Assembly (NCBI GenBank): GCA_045110335.1
Contig: JBGCGB010000024.1
Location: forward strand, 186,001 to 250,000
Reading direction: 5' to 3'
Length of the DNA stretch: 64,000 nt
Source of the DNA: CALBPI01 sp045110335
GTDB taxonomy: Bacteria > Pseudomonadota > Gammaproteobacteria > Steroidobacterales > Woeseiaceae
How positions within the stretch are numbered: position 1 is the stretch's first letter; each line of letters begins with the position of its first letter. The notes beneath the pieces were generated by a model, which was given only the letters and a program-made list of their open reading frames with translations, did no database searches and was not told the DNA's origin. Both the position numbers and the translations under genes were made by a program. Shown here in pieces: positions 24,752-33,469 of the stretch.

Positions 24752-25582
24752 TTACCGGGCGAGAAACATGGCGGGGTCAACAGCGCTGCCATTAAGATAA
24801 ACGCCCCAATGAAGATGCGCGCCTGTCACCCGACCCGTGCTACCTACAAGGCCGATTAACGCGCCTGTATCAAGCTCATCGCCAATGCCCACCTCGATCT
24901 CACTCAGATGGCAGTAGAGGGTGATGAGCCCTCGTCCGTGATCCACCAGCACAGTCTTGCCGTTGAAATACCAGTCTCCGGTTTCGATCACGGTGCCAGC
25001 TAACGGCATTTTGATGGGTGTGCCAGCGGGCGCAGCGATGTCCATCCCACTGTGCGGCTTTCGGGGTTGGTCATTAAAGAACCGTCGAAGCCCGAAACTG
25101 GAACTGCGACGTCCTTCAACAGGTGCCTGCATGCTCCAGTCGATAGGCACTGATTCGGCAAAAAAATTGAGGGCTGCATCGATGCGTTTTCGCTCGCGGC
25201 CGATGCGCTCCAGTTGAGCCGGTTTCGGCGAGACATAGTCGTTGTTCTTCAGTTGAATACGCTGTTCTCGGTACTGTATGTCAGCAATACTGACCGAAAT
25301 CAGGATCTGTTGCCCGTCCGGGTCGGTGAGCTGAACTACAATCTTTTTTGCGGCCGTGCCCAGCGGAATACCCAGCAGTGCAATGGGTAGGTCTTTTTGA
25401 TAGCGCCAATGAAGGGGCTTACCATCAAACTCAATGGACCAGTCGGGATTGAACGTATCTGGCAATTCGATGCGCGCGACGCCACCAGGTACCGCGTTAA
25501 ATTGCTGGCTGGACGCCGTCGTTGAGACTACGAGGCCGGTGATCGCTGCACCAACGGCAAGAAAAGCGTTTAGGCGTCGGAT
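24752..25582 (-). CDS. M23 family metallopeptidase, apparent AUC start
   Basis: A periplasmic zinc peptidase of the LytM/NlpD type, possibly acting on peptidoglycan crossbridges. The M23 domain (about residues 165-276) holds PHSGMDIAAPAGTPI, YCHLSEI and GAHLHWGVYLNG, the metal and catalytic sites. The first ATG-like start in the frame is a TTG at 25465, but 39 more codons upstream encode a perfect signal peptide (MRRLNAFLAVGAAITGLVV then STTASSQ) and the family's NAVPGGVARIELP start. In that stretch I find no ATG, GTG or TTG. ATC at 25582 has GGAG 8 bases upstream and is the best start. It overlaps the xseA stop by 13 bases. Confidence 0.72.
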   Translation of the reverse strand: MRRLNAFLAVGAAITGLVVSTTASSQQFNAVPGGVARIELPDTFNPDWSIEFDGKPLHWRYQKDLPIALLGIPLGTAAKKIVVQLTDPDGQQILISVSIADIQYREQRIQLKNNDYVSPKPAQLERIGRERKRIDAALNFFAESVPIDWSMQAPVEGRRSSSFGLRRFFNDQPRKPHSGMDIAAPAGTPIKMPLAGTVIETGDWYFNGKTVLVDHGRGLITLYCHLSEIEVGIGDELDTGALIGLVGSTGRVTGAHLHWGVYLNGSAVDPAMFLAR

Positions 25583-26931
25583 GGCTCGTTCTCCAAATGT
25601 GTGACAGTCGATGACAACCGGCCTTGATGCAGTCGAACATCGATGGTGTCACCGACAGCAACATCGGCCACATTGGTCAGTGCTTTGCCATCTTTTTTTC
25701 GTGTGGCGATGGCATAGCCCCGGTCGAGCGTAGCCAATGGGCTTACCGCATTCAGATTTCTCGCCAGGTGCGCAAGCGCCTGTCCGGCAGCGAATTGACG
25801 ATCCCGCCAGGCTCGCAAGAGCCGTTGTGAAAGCGCTGCTTGAAGTTCGCGACGCTGAGCCAGCGTGGCGGCAGGTGATTGAACCGTTAAACGACGATGG
25901 AGTACGAGCAATTTTTCACGTACCCGCTGTTGTTGACGCGTCATGATAGCAGCCAGCGCCGTCGACATTCGGATGAGTTGCTCCCGCTGCCGCGCAGCTT
26001 TTTCGGCCGGGTTTTGGCGTGCCAGGCGGCGGGATATTTGATCAAGACTTTGTTGCTCGCGTTCGATCCGTCTGGCGACAAGCGCAGATAACTGCTGTCG
26101 GTTCTTTCGCAATTGCCTGAGCAGTTCGCTTGCATCGGGTACGGCTAACTCGGCCGCGGCAGAGGGTGTCGGTGCCCTTACATCGGCGACAAAATCTGCG
26201 ATGGTGAAATCGATTTCATGACCGACGCCGCTGATGACCGGGATGGGGCAGGCGGCAATATCGCGCGCGAGAGACTCGTCATTAAAGGCAGCCAAATCCT
26301 CGATAGCGCCGCCACCACGGGTAATGATCAAGACATCGACTTCATTGCGATAAACCGCTTTGTGCAGCGCCTGGCGCAATTGTTCTGGTGCAGCGTCGCC
26401 TTGCACGCTGCTGCCATAGACGAGCACCGGTATTGTCGGCATTCGGCGGCTTAGGACTTGCAGGATATCGCGAAGGGCGGCTGCGCTGGGTGAGGTGATA
26501 ATGCCGATCTGGCGTGGAATAGCCGGTAACGCGACTTTACTGCTCTCGTTAAACAGGCCTTCAGCAGCAAGCTTGGCTTTCAGGATTTCAAACTGGCGTT
26601 GCAAAGCCCCCTGACCAGCCGGTTCGACGTGCTCGACGATCAGCTGATAATCGCCGCGCGGCTCATAGAGACTGATACGTGCCCGGACCAATACCTGATC
26701 GCCGCTAGTCAGCTCCTGGACGCTGCCGCGCTGTCGCTGACGAAAAAAAGCCGCCCGAACCTGGGCATTTCGGTCTTTAAGCGTGAAATAGATATGTCCA
26801 GAGGCCGGCCGGGCGAGATTGCTGATTTCGGCCTCTACCCAGACGATGCCAAGCCCCCCCTCAAGGAGTGCCCGCGCCTCGCGGTTTAGGCCGCTAACGC
26901 TCCAGATGTCTTTGGGTTCTGTCGGTAACAT
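25570..26931 (-). CDS. xseA: Exodeoxyribonuclease VII large subunit
   Basis: A 453-residue subunit of the single-strand-specific nuclease ExoVII. An N-terminal OB-fold domain (about residues 8-105: IWSVSGLNREAR, VWVEAEISNLARPASGHIYFTLKD) is followed by the catalytic region, with QIGIITSPSAAALRDIL, TRGGGAIEDLAAFNDE and PVISGVGHEIDFTIADFVADVRAPTPSAAAE. A long coiled-coil region and a C-terminal RGYAI segment come last. ATG at 26931 is chosen because homology begins at LPTEPKDIW; an upstream ATG at 26988 is also open. The small subunit gene xseB is not in this window. The gene is divergent from guaB. Confidence 0.95.
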   Translation of the reverse strand: MLPTEPKDIWSVSGLNREARALLEGGLGIVWVEAEISNLARPASGHIYFTLKDRNAQVRAAFFRQRQRGSVQELTSGDQVLVRARISLYEPRGDYQLIVEHVEPAGQGALQRQFEILKAKLAAEGLFNESSKVALPAIPRQIGIITSPSAAALRDILQVLSRRMPTIPVLVYGSSVQGDAAPEQLRQALHKAVYRNEVDVLIITRGGGAIEDLAAFNDESLARDIAACPIPVISGVGHEIDFTIADFVADVRAPTPSAAAELAVPDASELLRQLRKNRQQLSALVARRIEREQQSLDQISRRLARQNPAEKAARQREQLIRMSTALAAIMTRQQQRVREKLLVLHRRLTVQSPAATLAQRRELQAALSQRLLRAWRDRQFAAGQALAHLARNLNAVSPLATLDRGYAIATRKKDGKALTNVADVAVGDTIDVRLHQGRLSSTVTHLENEPSDA

Positions 26932-26963
26932 CGCCTCAGTATACGTGCAGAAGCCAATGCGGG

Positions 26964-26969
26964 TATAAT
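26964..26969 (+). promoter_or_regulatory. Promoter -10 box of guaBA
   Basis: A consensus TATAAT lies 39 bases upstream of the guaB ATG in the guaB / xseA divergent gap. No good -35 box was recognised. A CAAGGA Shine-Dalgarno follows before the start codon. Confidence 0.5.
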
Positions 26970-27007
26970 GCCCGGTTAACCTCACCACGTTTTACAAGGA
27001 CGGCCCT

Positions 27008-28468
27008 ATGCGCATCGCTAAAGAAGCCCTTACTTTCGACGACGTGCTGCTGCAGCCTGCCTATTCAGAGGTGCTGCCCCGCGAAGTCGAGCTTTCCACC
27101 CGTCTTACCCAGAATATTTCTTTAAACATCCCCTTGTTGTCGGCGGCGATGGATACCGTGACAGAAGCACGATTGGCCATTACGTTGGCGCAAGAGGGCG
27201 GTCTCGGTATCGTTCACAAGAACATGTCGCCGGACGAGCAGGCGCGCAATGTTCGCGTCGTTAAAAAGTACGAAAGCGGCATCATCAGTGACCCAATCAC
27301 GGTGAATCCGTCCATGACGATTCGCGAAGTGCTGGACGTCACACGGGCGCACAATATTTCCGGCGTGCCGGTGGTCGAGGGTCGGGAGACAGTGGGTATC
27401 GTGACCAATCGTGATCTGCGTTATGAAACGCAACTCGAAGCTTTGGTCTCGACGGTGATGACGCCGAAAGAGCGCTTGGTCACCGTGCGTGAAGGCGCTG
27501 CAAAAGAGGAAGTATTATCTCTGCTGCATAAACACCGGATCGAGAAAGTATTGGTCGTTGATGACGCCTTTCAACTGAAAGGCATGATCACCGCGAAAGA
27601 CTTCCAGAAAGCCACCGACTTTCCCCGTGCCTGCAAAGATTCGCGCGGTGCGCTGCGTGTTGGCGCTGCGGTGGGGACTGGCGGAGATACCGATGAACGT
27701 GTTGCGAAGTTGATCGCGGCTGGCGTCGACGTATTGGTCGTGGACACCTCACATGGTCATTCCAAAGGCGTGCTCGATCGTGTTGCTGCGATTCGCGCGC
27801 AGTATCCTGATGCAGAAATTATTGGCGGCAATATCGTTACCGCGGAAGCCGCATTGGCATTGGTTGATGCCGGTGTAAATGCGGTCAAAGTGGGTATCGG
27901 TCCAGGCTCCATTTGTACAACACGGATTGTCGCTGGTGTCGGTGTGCCGCAAATTTCTGCGGTTGCCGAAGTGGCCGAGGCACTGGCACCGCGAGGTATT
28001 CCATTGATCGCCGATGGCGGCATTCGTTTTTCTGGCGATATCGCCAAGGCAATCGTTGCCGGTGCATCGTCGATCATGGTTGGCAGCTTGTTTGCTGGTA
28101 CCGAGGAGTCGCCAGGTGAAGTCGAGTTGTACAAAGGCCGATCCTACAAATCTTATCGTGGCATGGGTTCTCTTGGCGCGATGGCGCAGGGTTCCTCTGA
28201 TCGCTATTTCCAAGACACAACCGATGAGTTGGAAAAACTCGTGCCGGAAGGCATCGAGGGGCGCGTGCCTTACAAAGGTTCCATGCTCGCAATCGTTCAT
28301 CAGTTGATGGGCGGTGTGCGCGCTGCGATGGGCTACACCGGTTGTGCCGACATCGAAGCCATGCGAACCCGTCCGCAATTTGTTCGCATCACTGGCGCCG
28401 GTATGCGTGAGAGTCATGTCCATGACGTTGCGATCACCAAAGAAGCACCGAATTACCGAAGCGAGTGA
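27008..28468 (+). CDS. guaB: IMP dehydrogenase
   Basis: A 486-residue enzyme that oxidises IMP to XMP with NAD, the committed step of GMP synthesis. The TIM barrel begins ALTFDDVLLQPAYSEV. Two CBS domains lie at about residues 93-205 and bind purine nucleotides. The catalytic Cys is C303 in GPGSICTTRIVAGVG, and the flap carries MGSLGAM with nearby SSDRYFQ. The stop overlaps the GTG of guaA. Length matches the family. The minus-strand ORF at 27749-28423 is a shadow. Confidence 0.97.
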   Translation: MRIAKEALTFDDVLLQPAYSEVLPREVELSTRLTQNISLNIPLLSAAMDTVTEARLAITLAQEGGLGIVHKNMSPDEQARNVRVVKKYESGIISDPITVNPSMTIREVLDVTRAHNISGVPVVEGRETVGIVTNRDLRYETQLEALVSTVMTPKERLVTVREGAAKEEVLSLLHKHRIEKVLVVDDAFQLKGMITAKDFQKATDFPRACKDSRGALRVGAAVGTGGDTDERVAKLIAAGVDVLVVDTSHGHSKGVLDRVAAIRAQYPDAEIIGGNIVTAEAALALVDAGVNAVKVGIGPGSICTTRIVAGVGVPQISAVAEVAEALAPRGIPLIADGGIRFSGDIAKAIVAGASSIMVGSLFAGTEESPGEVELYKGRSYKSYRGMGSLGAMAQGSSDRYFQDTTDELEKLVPEGIEGRVPYKGSMLAIVHQLMGGVRAAMGYTGCADIEAMRTRPQFVRITGAGMRESHVHDVAITKEAPNYRSE

Positions 28469-30063
28469 CGAAAAAATCCATGACTAGTCAGCAGGCAGAC
28501 ATCCACGCAGATCGCATCCTCATTCTTGACTTCGGTGCGCAATATACGCAGCTCATCGGCAGACGGGTTCGCGAGTCGGGCGTTTATGCTGAGATTCACC
28601 CCTGGGATATGGACGCAGAAGAGATTCGTCAGTTTGGTGCGCGCGGCGTCATCCTGTCGGGTGGTCCCGAGTCGGTCAACGACGGCGAGCCTCCGACGGT
28701 CGCCAACCTCGTCTTCGAGTTAGGCGTGCCGGTTCTCGGTATTTGCTATGGCATGCAGGCCATGGCAGCGCAACTAGGCGGCAAGGTCAGTCAATCCTCG
28801 CATCGTGAGTTTGGTCACGCGACGGTGACAACCCGTCCTTCCCGTTTGCTCGATGGATTGGTAGACGAAAAGGACGATGCTGGACAATCTTTGTTGAGTG
28901 TCTGGATGTCTCACGGTGATCGCGTTGATCAACTCCCAGACGGTTTCGTAGCAACAGCCAGTTCCGCGAATGCGCCGTTGGCCGCGATGGAAGATGCATC
29001 GCGTCATTTTTACGCGGTCCAGTTCCACCCGGAAGTCACCCATACACTGCAAGGTGCTCATCTGCTGCACCGTTTTGTTCGCGAGTTTTGCGGATGCTCT
29101 GGGGATTGGACGACCGGTAATATTGCTGAGGATGCGATCAAACGTGTTCGCGAACAGGTCGGGAAAGATCACGTCTTGTTGGGGTTGTCGGGAGGCGTCG
29201 ATTCGTCGGTGGTCGCGGCGATGCTGCATCAAGCGATTGGTGACCAACTCACTTGTGTCTTCGTCGATCACGGGTTGCTCAGGTTGAACGAAGGCGACCA
29301 GGTCATGCGGACTTTTGCAGAACACCTCGGTGTCAATGTGATTCGTGTCAACGCAGCTGATCGGTTCTTCGATGCGTTGGCCGGCGTTGCCGATCCAGAA
29401 GAAAAACGCAAAGTCATCGGGCGTTTATTTGTCGAAGTGTTCGATGAAGAATCCAACAAGTTGGACGGTGTTAAATGGTTAGCGCAGGGCACCATTTATC
29501 CTGACGTGATTGAATCCGCCGGCAGTAAGACGGGCAAGGCACATGTGATCAAATCCCATCACAACGTCGGCGGTTTACCGGAAAAAATGAATCTAAAATT
29601 GCTCGAGCCTTTACGCGAACTCTTTAAGGATGAAGTACGTAAGGTGGGCGTTGAGTTAGGTCTTCCGAAAGAAATGGTCTACCGGCATCCATTCCCCGGC
29701 CCTGGCTTGGGTGTCCGGATTTTGGGTGAGGTCAAACAGGACTTCGCCGCGCTATTGCAACGCGCGGATGACATCTTTATCGAGGAATTGCGAGCGGCTG
29801 ATCTCTACGATCAAACCAGTCAGGCCTTCGCCGTCTTTTTGCCGGTCAAGTCAGTTGGCGTGATGGGTGATGGGCGCTGTTACGACTATGTCGTCGCCTT
29901 GCGTGCCGTTGAGACGGTCGACTTCATGACAGCTCGATGGGCCCGTTTACCCTACGAGTTCCTTGAGCTCGTGTCGTTGCGAATCATCAACGAGGTCGCT
30001 GGTATTTCACGGGTAACCTACGATATCTCCGGTAAGCCGCCTGCGACGATTGAATGGGAGTAG
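28465..30063 (+). CDS. guaA: GMP synthase (glutamine-hydrolysing)
   Basis: A 532-residue enzyme that aminates XMP to GMP. The N-terminal class I glutamine amidotransferase domain has its catalytic Cys in GICYGMQAM (residue 94) and its His-Glu in VQFHPEVTH. The ATP pyrophosphatase domain has the loop LSGGVDSSVVAAML, and the C-terminal dimerisation domain ends IEWE as usual. The GTG at 28465 overlaps the guaB stop (GTGA) and would couple translation; an in-frame ATG 15 bases on gives a protein closer to the E. coli length. It forms the guaBA operon. Confidence 0.96.
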   Translation: MTKKSMTSQQADIHADRILILDFGAQYTQLIGRRVRESGVYAEIHPWDMDAEEIRQFGARGVILSGGPESVNDGEPPTVANLVFELGVPVLGICYGMQAMAAQLGGKVSQSSHREFGHATVTTRPSRLLDGLVDEKDDAGQSLLSVWMSHGDRVDQLPDGFVATASSANAPLAAMEDASRHFYAVQFHPEVTHTLQGAHLLHRFVREFCGCSGDWTTGNIAEDAIKRVREQVGKDHVLLGLSGGVDSSVVAAMLHQAIGDQLTCVFVDHGLLRLNEGDQVMRTFAEHLGVNVIRVNAADRFFDALAGVADPEEKRKVIGRLFVEVFDEESNKLDGVKWLAQGTIYPDVIESAGSKTGKAHVIKSHHNVGGLPEKMNLKLLEPLRELFKDEVRKVGVELGLPKEMVYRHPFPGPGLGVRILGEVKQDFAALLQRADDIFIEELRAADLYDQTSQAFAVFLPVKSVGVMGDGRCYDYVVALRAVETVDFMTARWARLPYEFLELVSLRIINEVAGISRVTYDISGKPPATIEWE

Positions 30064-30153
30064 CGCGGGCACGTATTAAGCACGTCAACCATGACGGCGT
30101 CGTTGGTTAGAACAACGACTCAGTTTCTAAGTTGCCGAATGGGCCGATACAAC

Positions 30154-30879
30154 CTAGCGGTCGAACTCCACCAGCTCATAACGACACATCATGCTGCCAT
30201 CGATGCTGCCGAATACCAATATGGAATCGTCATCATTGGTGACCCACATGTCATAGTCCGGATGGCGGACGCCGCCCATGCCCGCACCTTTATCATCGAC
30301 GAAACGATAATGGCGGCAGTCGAAGGTGCCGGCTTCCACGGTCTTTTCTTCTTCACCGACATATTCGAGCCCAATGTTAACTTCGGTTGCCATCGGTGGC
30401 GTAGCGCCTCGATGATCCGGCGACGGAAGAAACACGCGAACGTTGCGTCGATGGGGGCCCTTGCTAAGATCCATGCATCGGGTCAGGAAGCCATCGCCGA
30501 CCACCGGGTGCGTGCCAAAACCATCGAAAGCCCCATTGGTCGGTAACTTTTGAGAGAGCCGACCAATCTCAGGGCCGAAACTCTCCGTTTCGATCAAGTG
30601 ATTCTCGCGATCATGACGTAGCCAACCTGCGCCCATAAATTTGTCGCCAACCGTCAGGTGAACCTGAAGATGCTTGGGTACTCGGTTCGCATCCAGGGAG
30701 TAGACGATATCGCGCACGACGGTCGGGCTCGGCTCTTCAATCTCACAATAAGCGCGCATGACCGTGCTGCCGTCCTCATGATGCGTGAACCGGAAAGTCT
30801 CCATGCCTCGAGTCTGATCCATGAGCTCGGGTTTTTTGGATGTATACCGAATTTTGCCGACAACGCTGCGATGGTGCAT
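30154..30879 (-). CDS. Uncharacterised protein with beta-rich pattern, 241 residues
   Basis: A soluble protein without signal peptide or membrane helix. I do not recognise the family. It alternates short hydrophobic strands with charged turns (for example MRAYCEIEEP, HLQVHLTVGDKFMGAGWLRHD, EVNIGLEYVGEEE, CRHYRFVDD), and a lipid- or polyketide-binding beta-barrel is one possibility. Two starts are open; ATG at 30879 is chosen because AAGGGG lies 8 bases before it, whereas the upstream ATG at 30906 has none. It faces guaA tail to tail and is divergent from tadA. The role is unknown. Confidence 0.6.
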   Translation of the reverse strand: MHHRSVVGKIRYTSKKPELMDQTRGMETFRFTHHEDGSTVMRAYCEIEEPSPTVVRDIVYSLDANRVPKHLQVHLTVGDKFMGAGWLRHDRENHLIETESFGPEIGRLSQKLPTNGAFDGFGTHPVVGDGFLTRCMDLSKGPHRRNVRVFLPSPDHRGATPPMATEVNIGLEYVGEEEKTVEAGTFDCRHYRFVDDKGAGMGGVRHPDYDMWVTNDDDSILVFGSIDGSMMCRYELVEFDR

Positions 30880-30929
30880 GGATAAACCCCTTTTGAATAT
30901 GCTCATATGTTAGCAGAACGCGCACGCGC

Positions 30930-30959
30930 TTGGCGTAACTGTCTTGCCAATGAGATAAT
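30930..30959 (+). promoter_or_regulatory. Promoter of tadA, probably leaderless
   Basis: TTGGCG (30930-30935) and GATAAT (30954-30959) are 18 bases apart. Only 6 bases lie between the -10 box and the tadA ATG, so the transcript would begin at the start codon. No Shine-Dalgarno is present. Confidence 0.5.
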
Positions 30960-30965
30960 CACCGC

Positions 30966-31439
30966 ATGAGTTCAGATACCGACCATGAGTTTTTCATGCA
31001 GCAGGCACTAGCGCTTGCTGTGCTTGCCGGAAAAAACGATGAAGTGCCCGTCGGTTGTGTCGTGGTGATCGGTGACCAGGTTGTTGGAAGAGGTGCGAAT
31101 GCACCCTTACAAACCCACGATCCAAGCGCTCATGCGGAAGTCATCGCGATCAGGGACGCGGGGCAGGCGCTCAATAATTATCGGCTCTCGGGCGCAACAC
31201 TCTATGTGACCCTGGAACCTTGCATGATGTGCGCAGGTGCGATCGTGCACGCCCGAATCGGTACGGTGGTATTCGGCGCCAGTGATCCCAAGAGTGGTGT
31301 GCTCGGCGGTGCAGTGGATGTGTCTATGAGTGCGGCGTCGAATCATCGGTTTGAGGTTGTCGGCGGTGTTTGCCAGGATGAATCGGCCGACTTGTTGCGC
31401 ACATTCTTCAGACAAAAACGACTAAAAGGGAATGTATAA
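30966..31439 (+). CDS. tadA: tRNA(adenine34) deaminase TadA
   Basis: A 157-residue deaminase that makes inosine at the wobble position of tRNA-Arg(ACG). The zinc and catalytic sites are H57-A-E59 (SAHAEVIAI) and P85-C86-M-M-C89 (LEPCMMCAGAIVHARI). Other TadA-specific features are the N-terminal DHEFFMQQALALA and the segment FGASDPKSGVLG. The GNAT gene starts directly after its stop (TAA then ATG). The length is slightly shorter than E. coli TadA (167) but complete. Confidence 0.96.
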   Translation: MSSDTDHEFFMQQALALAVLAGKNDEVPVGCVVVIGDQVVGRGANAPLQTHDPSAHAEVIAIRDAGQALNNYRLSGATLYVTLEPCMMCAGAIVHARIGTVVFGASDPKSGVLGGAVDVSMSAASNHRFEVVGGVCQDESADLLRTFFRQKRLKGNV

Positions 31440-31922
31440 ATGACGCCAAGCACAAACATCGCGGATGGAGCCAAAGAGCATGAGCCGGCCATTCTGGCGT
31501 TGCTGCCGCAGTTAGCCGATTTTCCGTTGCCACCAGGGCGTAATCCTGATGATTTGTGGCAGAGCGATGCGGATCTGCTGAAGTCGCATTTCAATGGAGC
31601 CTCAAGTAACACTATCTTGTTGGTCGCAACATCGGCTTCGACACCCGAAAACGTTCTGGGTTTTGCCTTGACGTCATTGAAGCCGGAGCTTTTGAGTCAC
31701 GAGCCGAGTGCTCACTTAGAAGCAATCGTTGTCGCTGCGCAAGCGCGCGGGCTGGGACTCGGCCGACAGCTTTTGGTCCAGACGGAACAGCGTGTCGTGA
31801 GCGCTGGCGCAAAGTCACTAACATTGCATGCGTTTGCACGCAATGAGCGTGCACGTGGTCTTTATGAGTCGTTCGGTTTTGACGGCGAACTCATTCGTTA
31901 CAGCAAATCGCTCACCGGCTAG
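31440..31922 (+). CDS. GNAT family N-acetyltransferase
   Basis: A 160-residue acetyl-CoA-dependent transferase. The acetyl-CoA loop is AAQARGLGLGRQLL (motif A), preceded by the strand AHLEAIVVA and followed by the C-terminal signature HAFARNERARGLYESFGF. The substrate is not predictable. It abuts tadA with no spacing and likely shares its transcript. The first 40 residues (PLPPGRNPDDLWQS) may form the substrate lid. Confidence 0.85.
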   Translation: MTPSTNIADGAKEHEPAILALLPQLADFPLPPGRNPDDLWQSDADLLKSHFNGASSNTILLVATSASTPENVLGFALTSLKPELLSHEPSAHLEAIVVAAQARGLGLGRQLLVQTEQRVVSAGAKSLTLHAFARNERARGLYESFGFDGELIRYSKSLTG

Positions 31923-31947
31923 GCTCGTTTTCCAAACATTCTGTCGG

Positions 31948-32517
31948 CTAATTAGCTAGCGGCCATAGCCATGCAAATACACCCGCAGCTAGCAGCCCGT
32001 AGATTAACCCATCGATTAGGTATTTGACGGTCGTCGTCCAAAGATGTCCATACCAAATAGACATCGGAATTTGCGCCCAACCAAAGGCCAGGAAACCGAT
32101 GGAAGAAACGATTCTGAAGACATCTAGGTAGTCGGAGCCAGGCGCGAGTGCCAAGGTCGCGCAATAGGCAATGAGCGCCATGCCGAACAAGAAGTACAGA
32201 ACTTGTTGCAAGATGAGCTTACCCATCGGTGGCATGCCGTTGTCGAAGATGGTTACAAAGGCAACTGGGCCCTGCTTGAATTTCGCTTGCATCTCCGATG
32301 TACCCATCAATTTCATATCGGTGCAATACGGCATGCTGTGTATGCCTTTTTTCAACGCTCCATCGCGCAGCGTTGCAGCGACATCGGCTTCGTTCGAAAG
32401 CTCTTGATAATCACTGTCATGGAACTTGACGATCATGTGCATGGCAACGCTTGCGAGCCATGCGGCAAGCGTTGCTAGCAGAATAGGCAGCCAAAGTTCG
32501 GTCATTGAAACAAGCAT
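31948..32517 (-). CDS. Conserved multi-pass membrane protein, unknown function
   Basis: A 189-residue inner-membrane protein with about four hydrophobic helices (near residues 9-30, 104-125, 135-155 and 165-186). Between the first and second is a charged soluble part with KFHDSDYQELSNEADVAATL and a GMPPMGKLIL turn. A similar pattern (a helix followed by SDY..L..E..V) occurs in other uncharacterised bacterial membrane proteins I have seen, so it is conserved, but no function is known to me. It converges on the GNAT gene. The start could also be the Met at residue 5. Confidence 0.6.
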   Translation of the reverse strand: MLVSMTELWLPILLATLAAWLASVAMHMIVKFHDSDYQELSNEADVAATLRDGALKKGIHSMPYCTDMKLMGTSEMQAKFKQGPVAFVTIFDNGMPPMGKLILQQVLYFLFGMALIAYCATLALAPGSDYLDVFRIVSSIGFLAFGWAQIPMSIWYGHLWTTTVKYLIDGLIYGLLAAGVFAWLWPLAN

Positions 32518-32698
32518 GTTGATATCCCCCCGGATCTTGATCTCAACAGTAAGATATCGCGTTGTTTTACGAAACTACAAATCGACAGTCCGCTTTGAAG
32601 CTGGCACGCTTGCGGTGAATCGTGATCAAAAAGCACGCGTATCCAGCAATCGGGTTTATGATGAGTCGGTATTCAATTGTTTAACGGGGAGGTCGCCT

Positions 32699-33469
32699 TT
32701 GAAAATTGCTGTTGTCCAGTTCCGACCAGTCGCCGGGGATATTGAACAAAACATCGCTTTGCATTTAATGTGGTTGCGTCTGGCGGCCACGAGGTCGGTT
32801 AACTTGGTTTGCTTTCCCGAACTATCGTTGACCGGGTATGAACCTGCGTTAGCGGAGTCGCTATCGTTAGCAGCCGATGATGCGCGTTTGCGTGTCTTTG
32901 ACGAATTCTGTCTGGGACATCAGCTTCATGCTGGTATTGGTTTGCCGCTGACATCGCGACAGGGCGTGCAAATCGCGCAGGTTTACTTTGGTGCGGATGG
33001 CGTACGGCGCCCTTATGCGAAGCAGTATTTGCACGCTGATGAGCAATCTTTTTTTGTGCGCGGTAGTCGTGCTATGAGGATAGGGATCAGCGACGATTGT
33101 ATCGTTCCGGCGATTTGTTATGAGGCGCTCTTGCAAGACAAGGTTCAACAAGCCGTGTCGATGAAGGCGTCCGTTTACCTGGCCAGCGTTGCCAAGTCAG
33201 TTGATGATGTTGACCGCGCTCACGGTTTTTTCTCGGCGACTGCAAGGCAGCATGGATTGTGGGTGTTGATGTCCAATGCCGTTGGTCCTTGCGACAACTT
33301 CGTTGCTGCGGGTGGGACTGGTGTATGGCGCCCGGACGGTCGCGCGCTTGCGATACTCGGCAAAGGCGCAATGGGTATGATCATTATCGATACGGTCACG
33401 GGCGAGACCGAATTGATTGACGTTAACGGTGTCAGCGAGGAAGCGCACAATGACAAGACGATGCGTTGA
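32699..33469 (+). CDS. Carbon-nitrogen hydrolase (nitrilase superfamily)
   Basis: A 256-residue enzyme of the nitrilase superfamily. The Glu-Lys-Cys triad is E41 (FPELSLTGYEP), K108 (YAKQYLHADEQ) and C140 (PAICYEALLQ). Members hydrolyse amides or nitriles. Start: TTG at 32699 gives MKIAVVQFRP and has GGGGAGG 6 bases upstream; the longer ORF from 32426 is antisense to the membrane-protein gene and lacks homology. It overlaps the CpeT-like lipoprotein gene. The substrate is unknown, and omega-amidase or carbamoylputrescine-type activities are possible. Confidence 0.85.
   Translation: MKIAVVQFRPVAGDIEQNIALHLMWLRLAATRSVNLVCFPELSLTGYEPALAESLSLAADDARLRVFDEFCLGHQLHAGIGLPLTSRQGVQIAQVYFGADGVRRPYAKQYLHADEQSFFVRGSRAMRIGISDDCIVPAICYEALLQDKVQQAVSMKASVYLASVAKSVDDVDRAHGFFSATARQHGLWVLMSNAVGPCDNFVAAGGTGVWRPDGRALAILGKGAMGMIIIDTVTGETELIDVNGVSEEAHNDKTMR

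Noticed and set aside
27749..28423. Minus-strand ORF of 224 codons over guaB
   Set aside because: Antisense to the catalytic part of IMP dehydrogenase and without any recognisable domain.
30099..30119. Hairpin GTCGTTG/CAACGAC after guaA
   Set aside because: No T-run follows, so it cannot be called an intrinsic terminator.
32426..32698. Extension of the nitrilase-like ORF
   Set aside because: It is antisense to the membrane-protein gene, while a strong Shine-Dalgarno and homology support the TTG at 32699.
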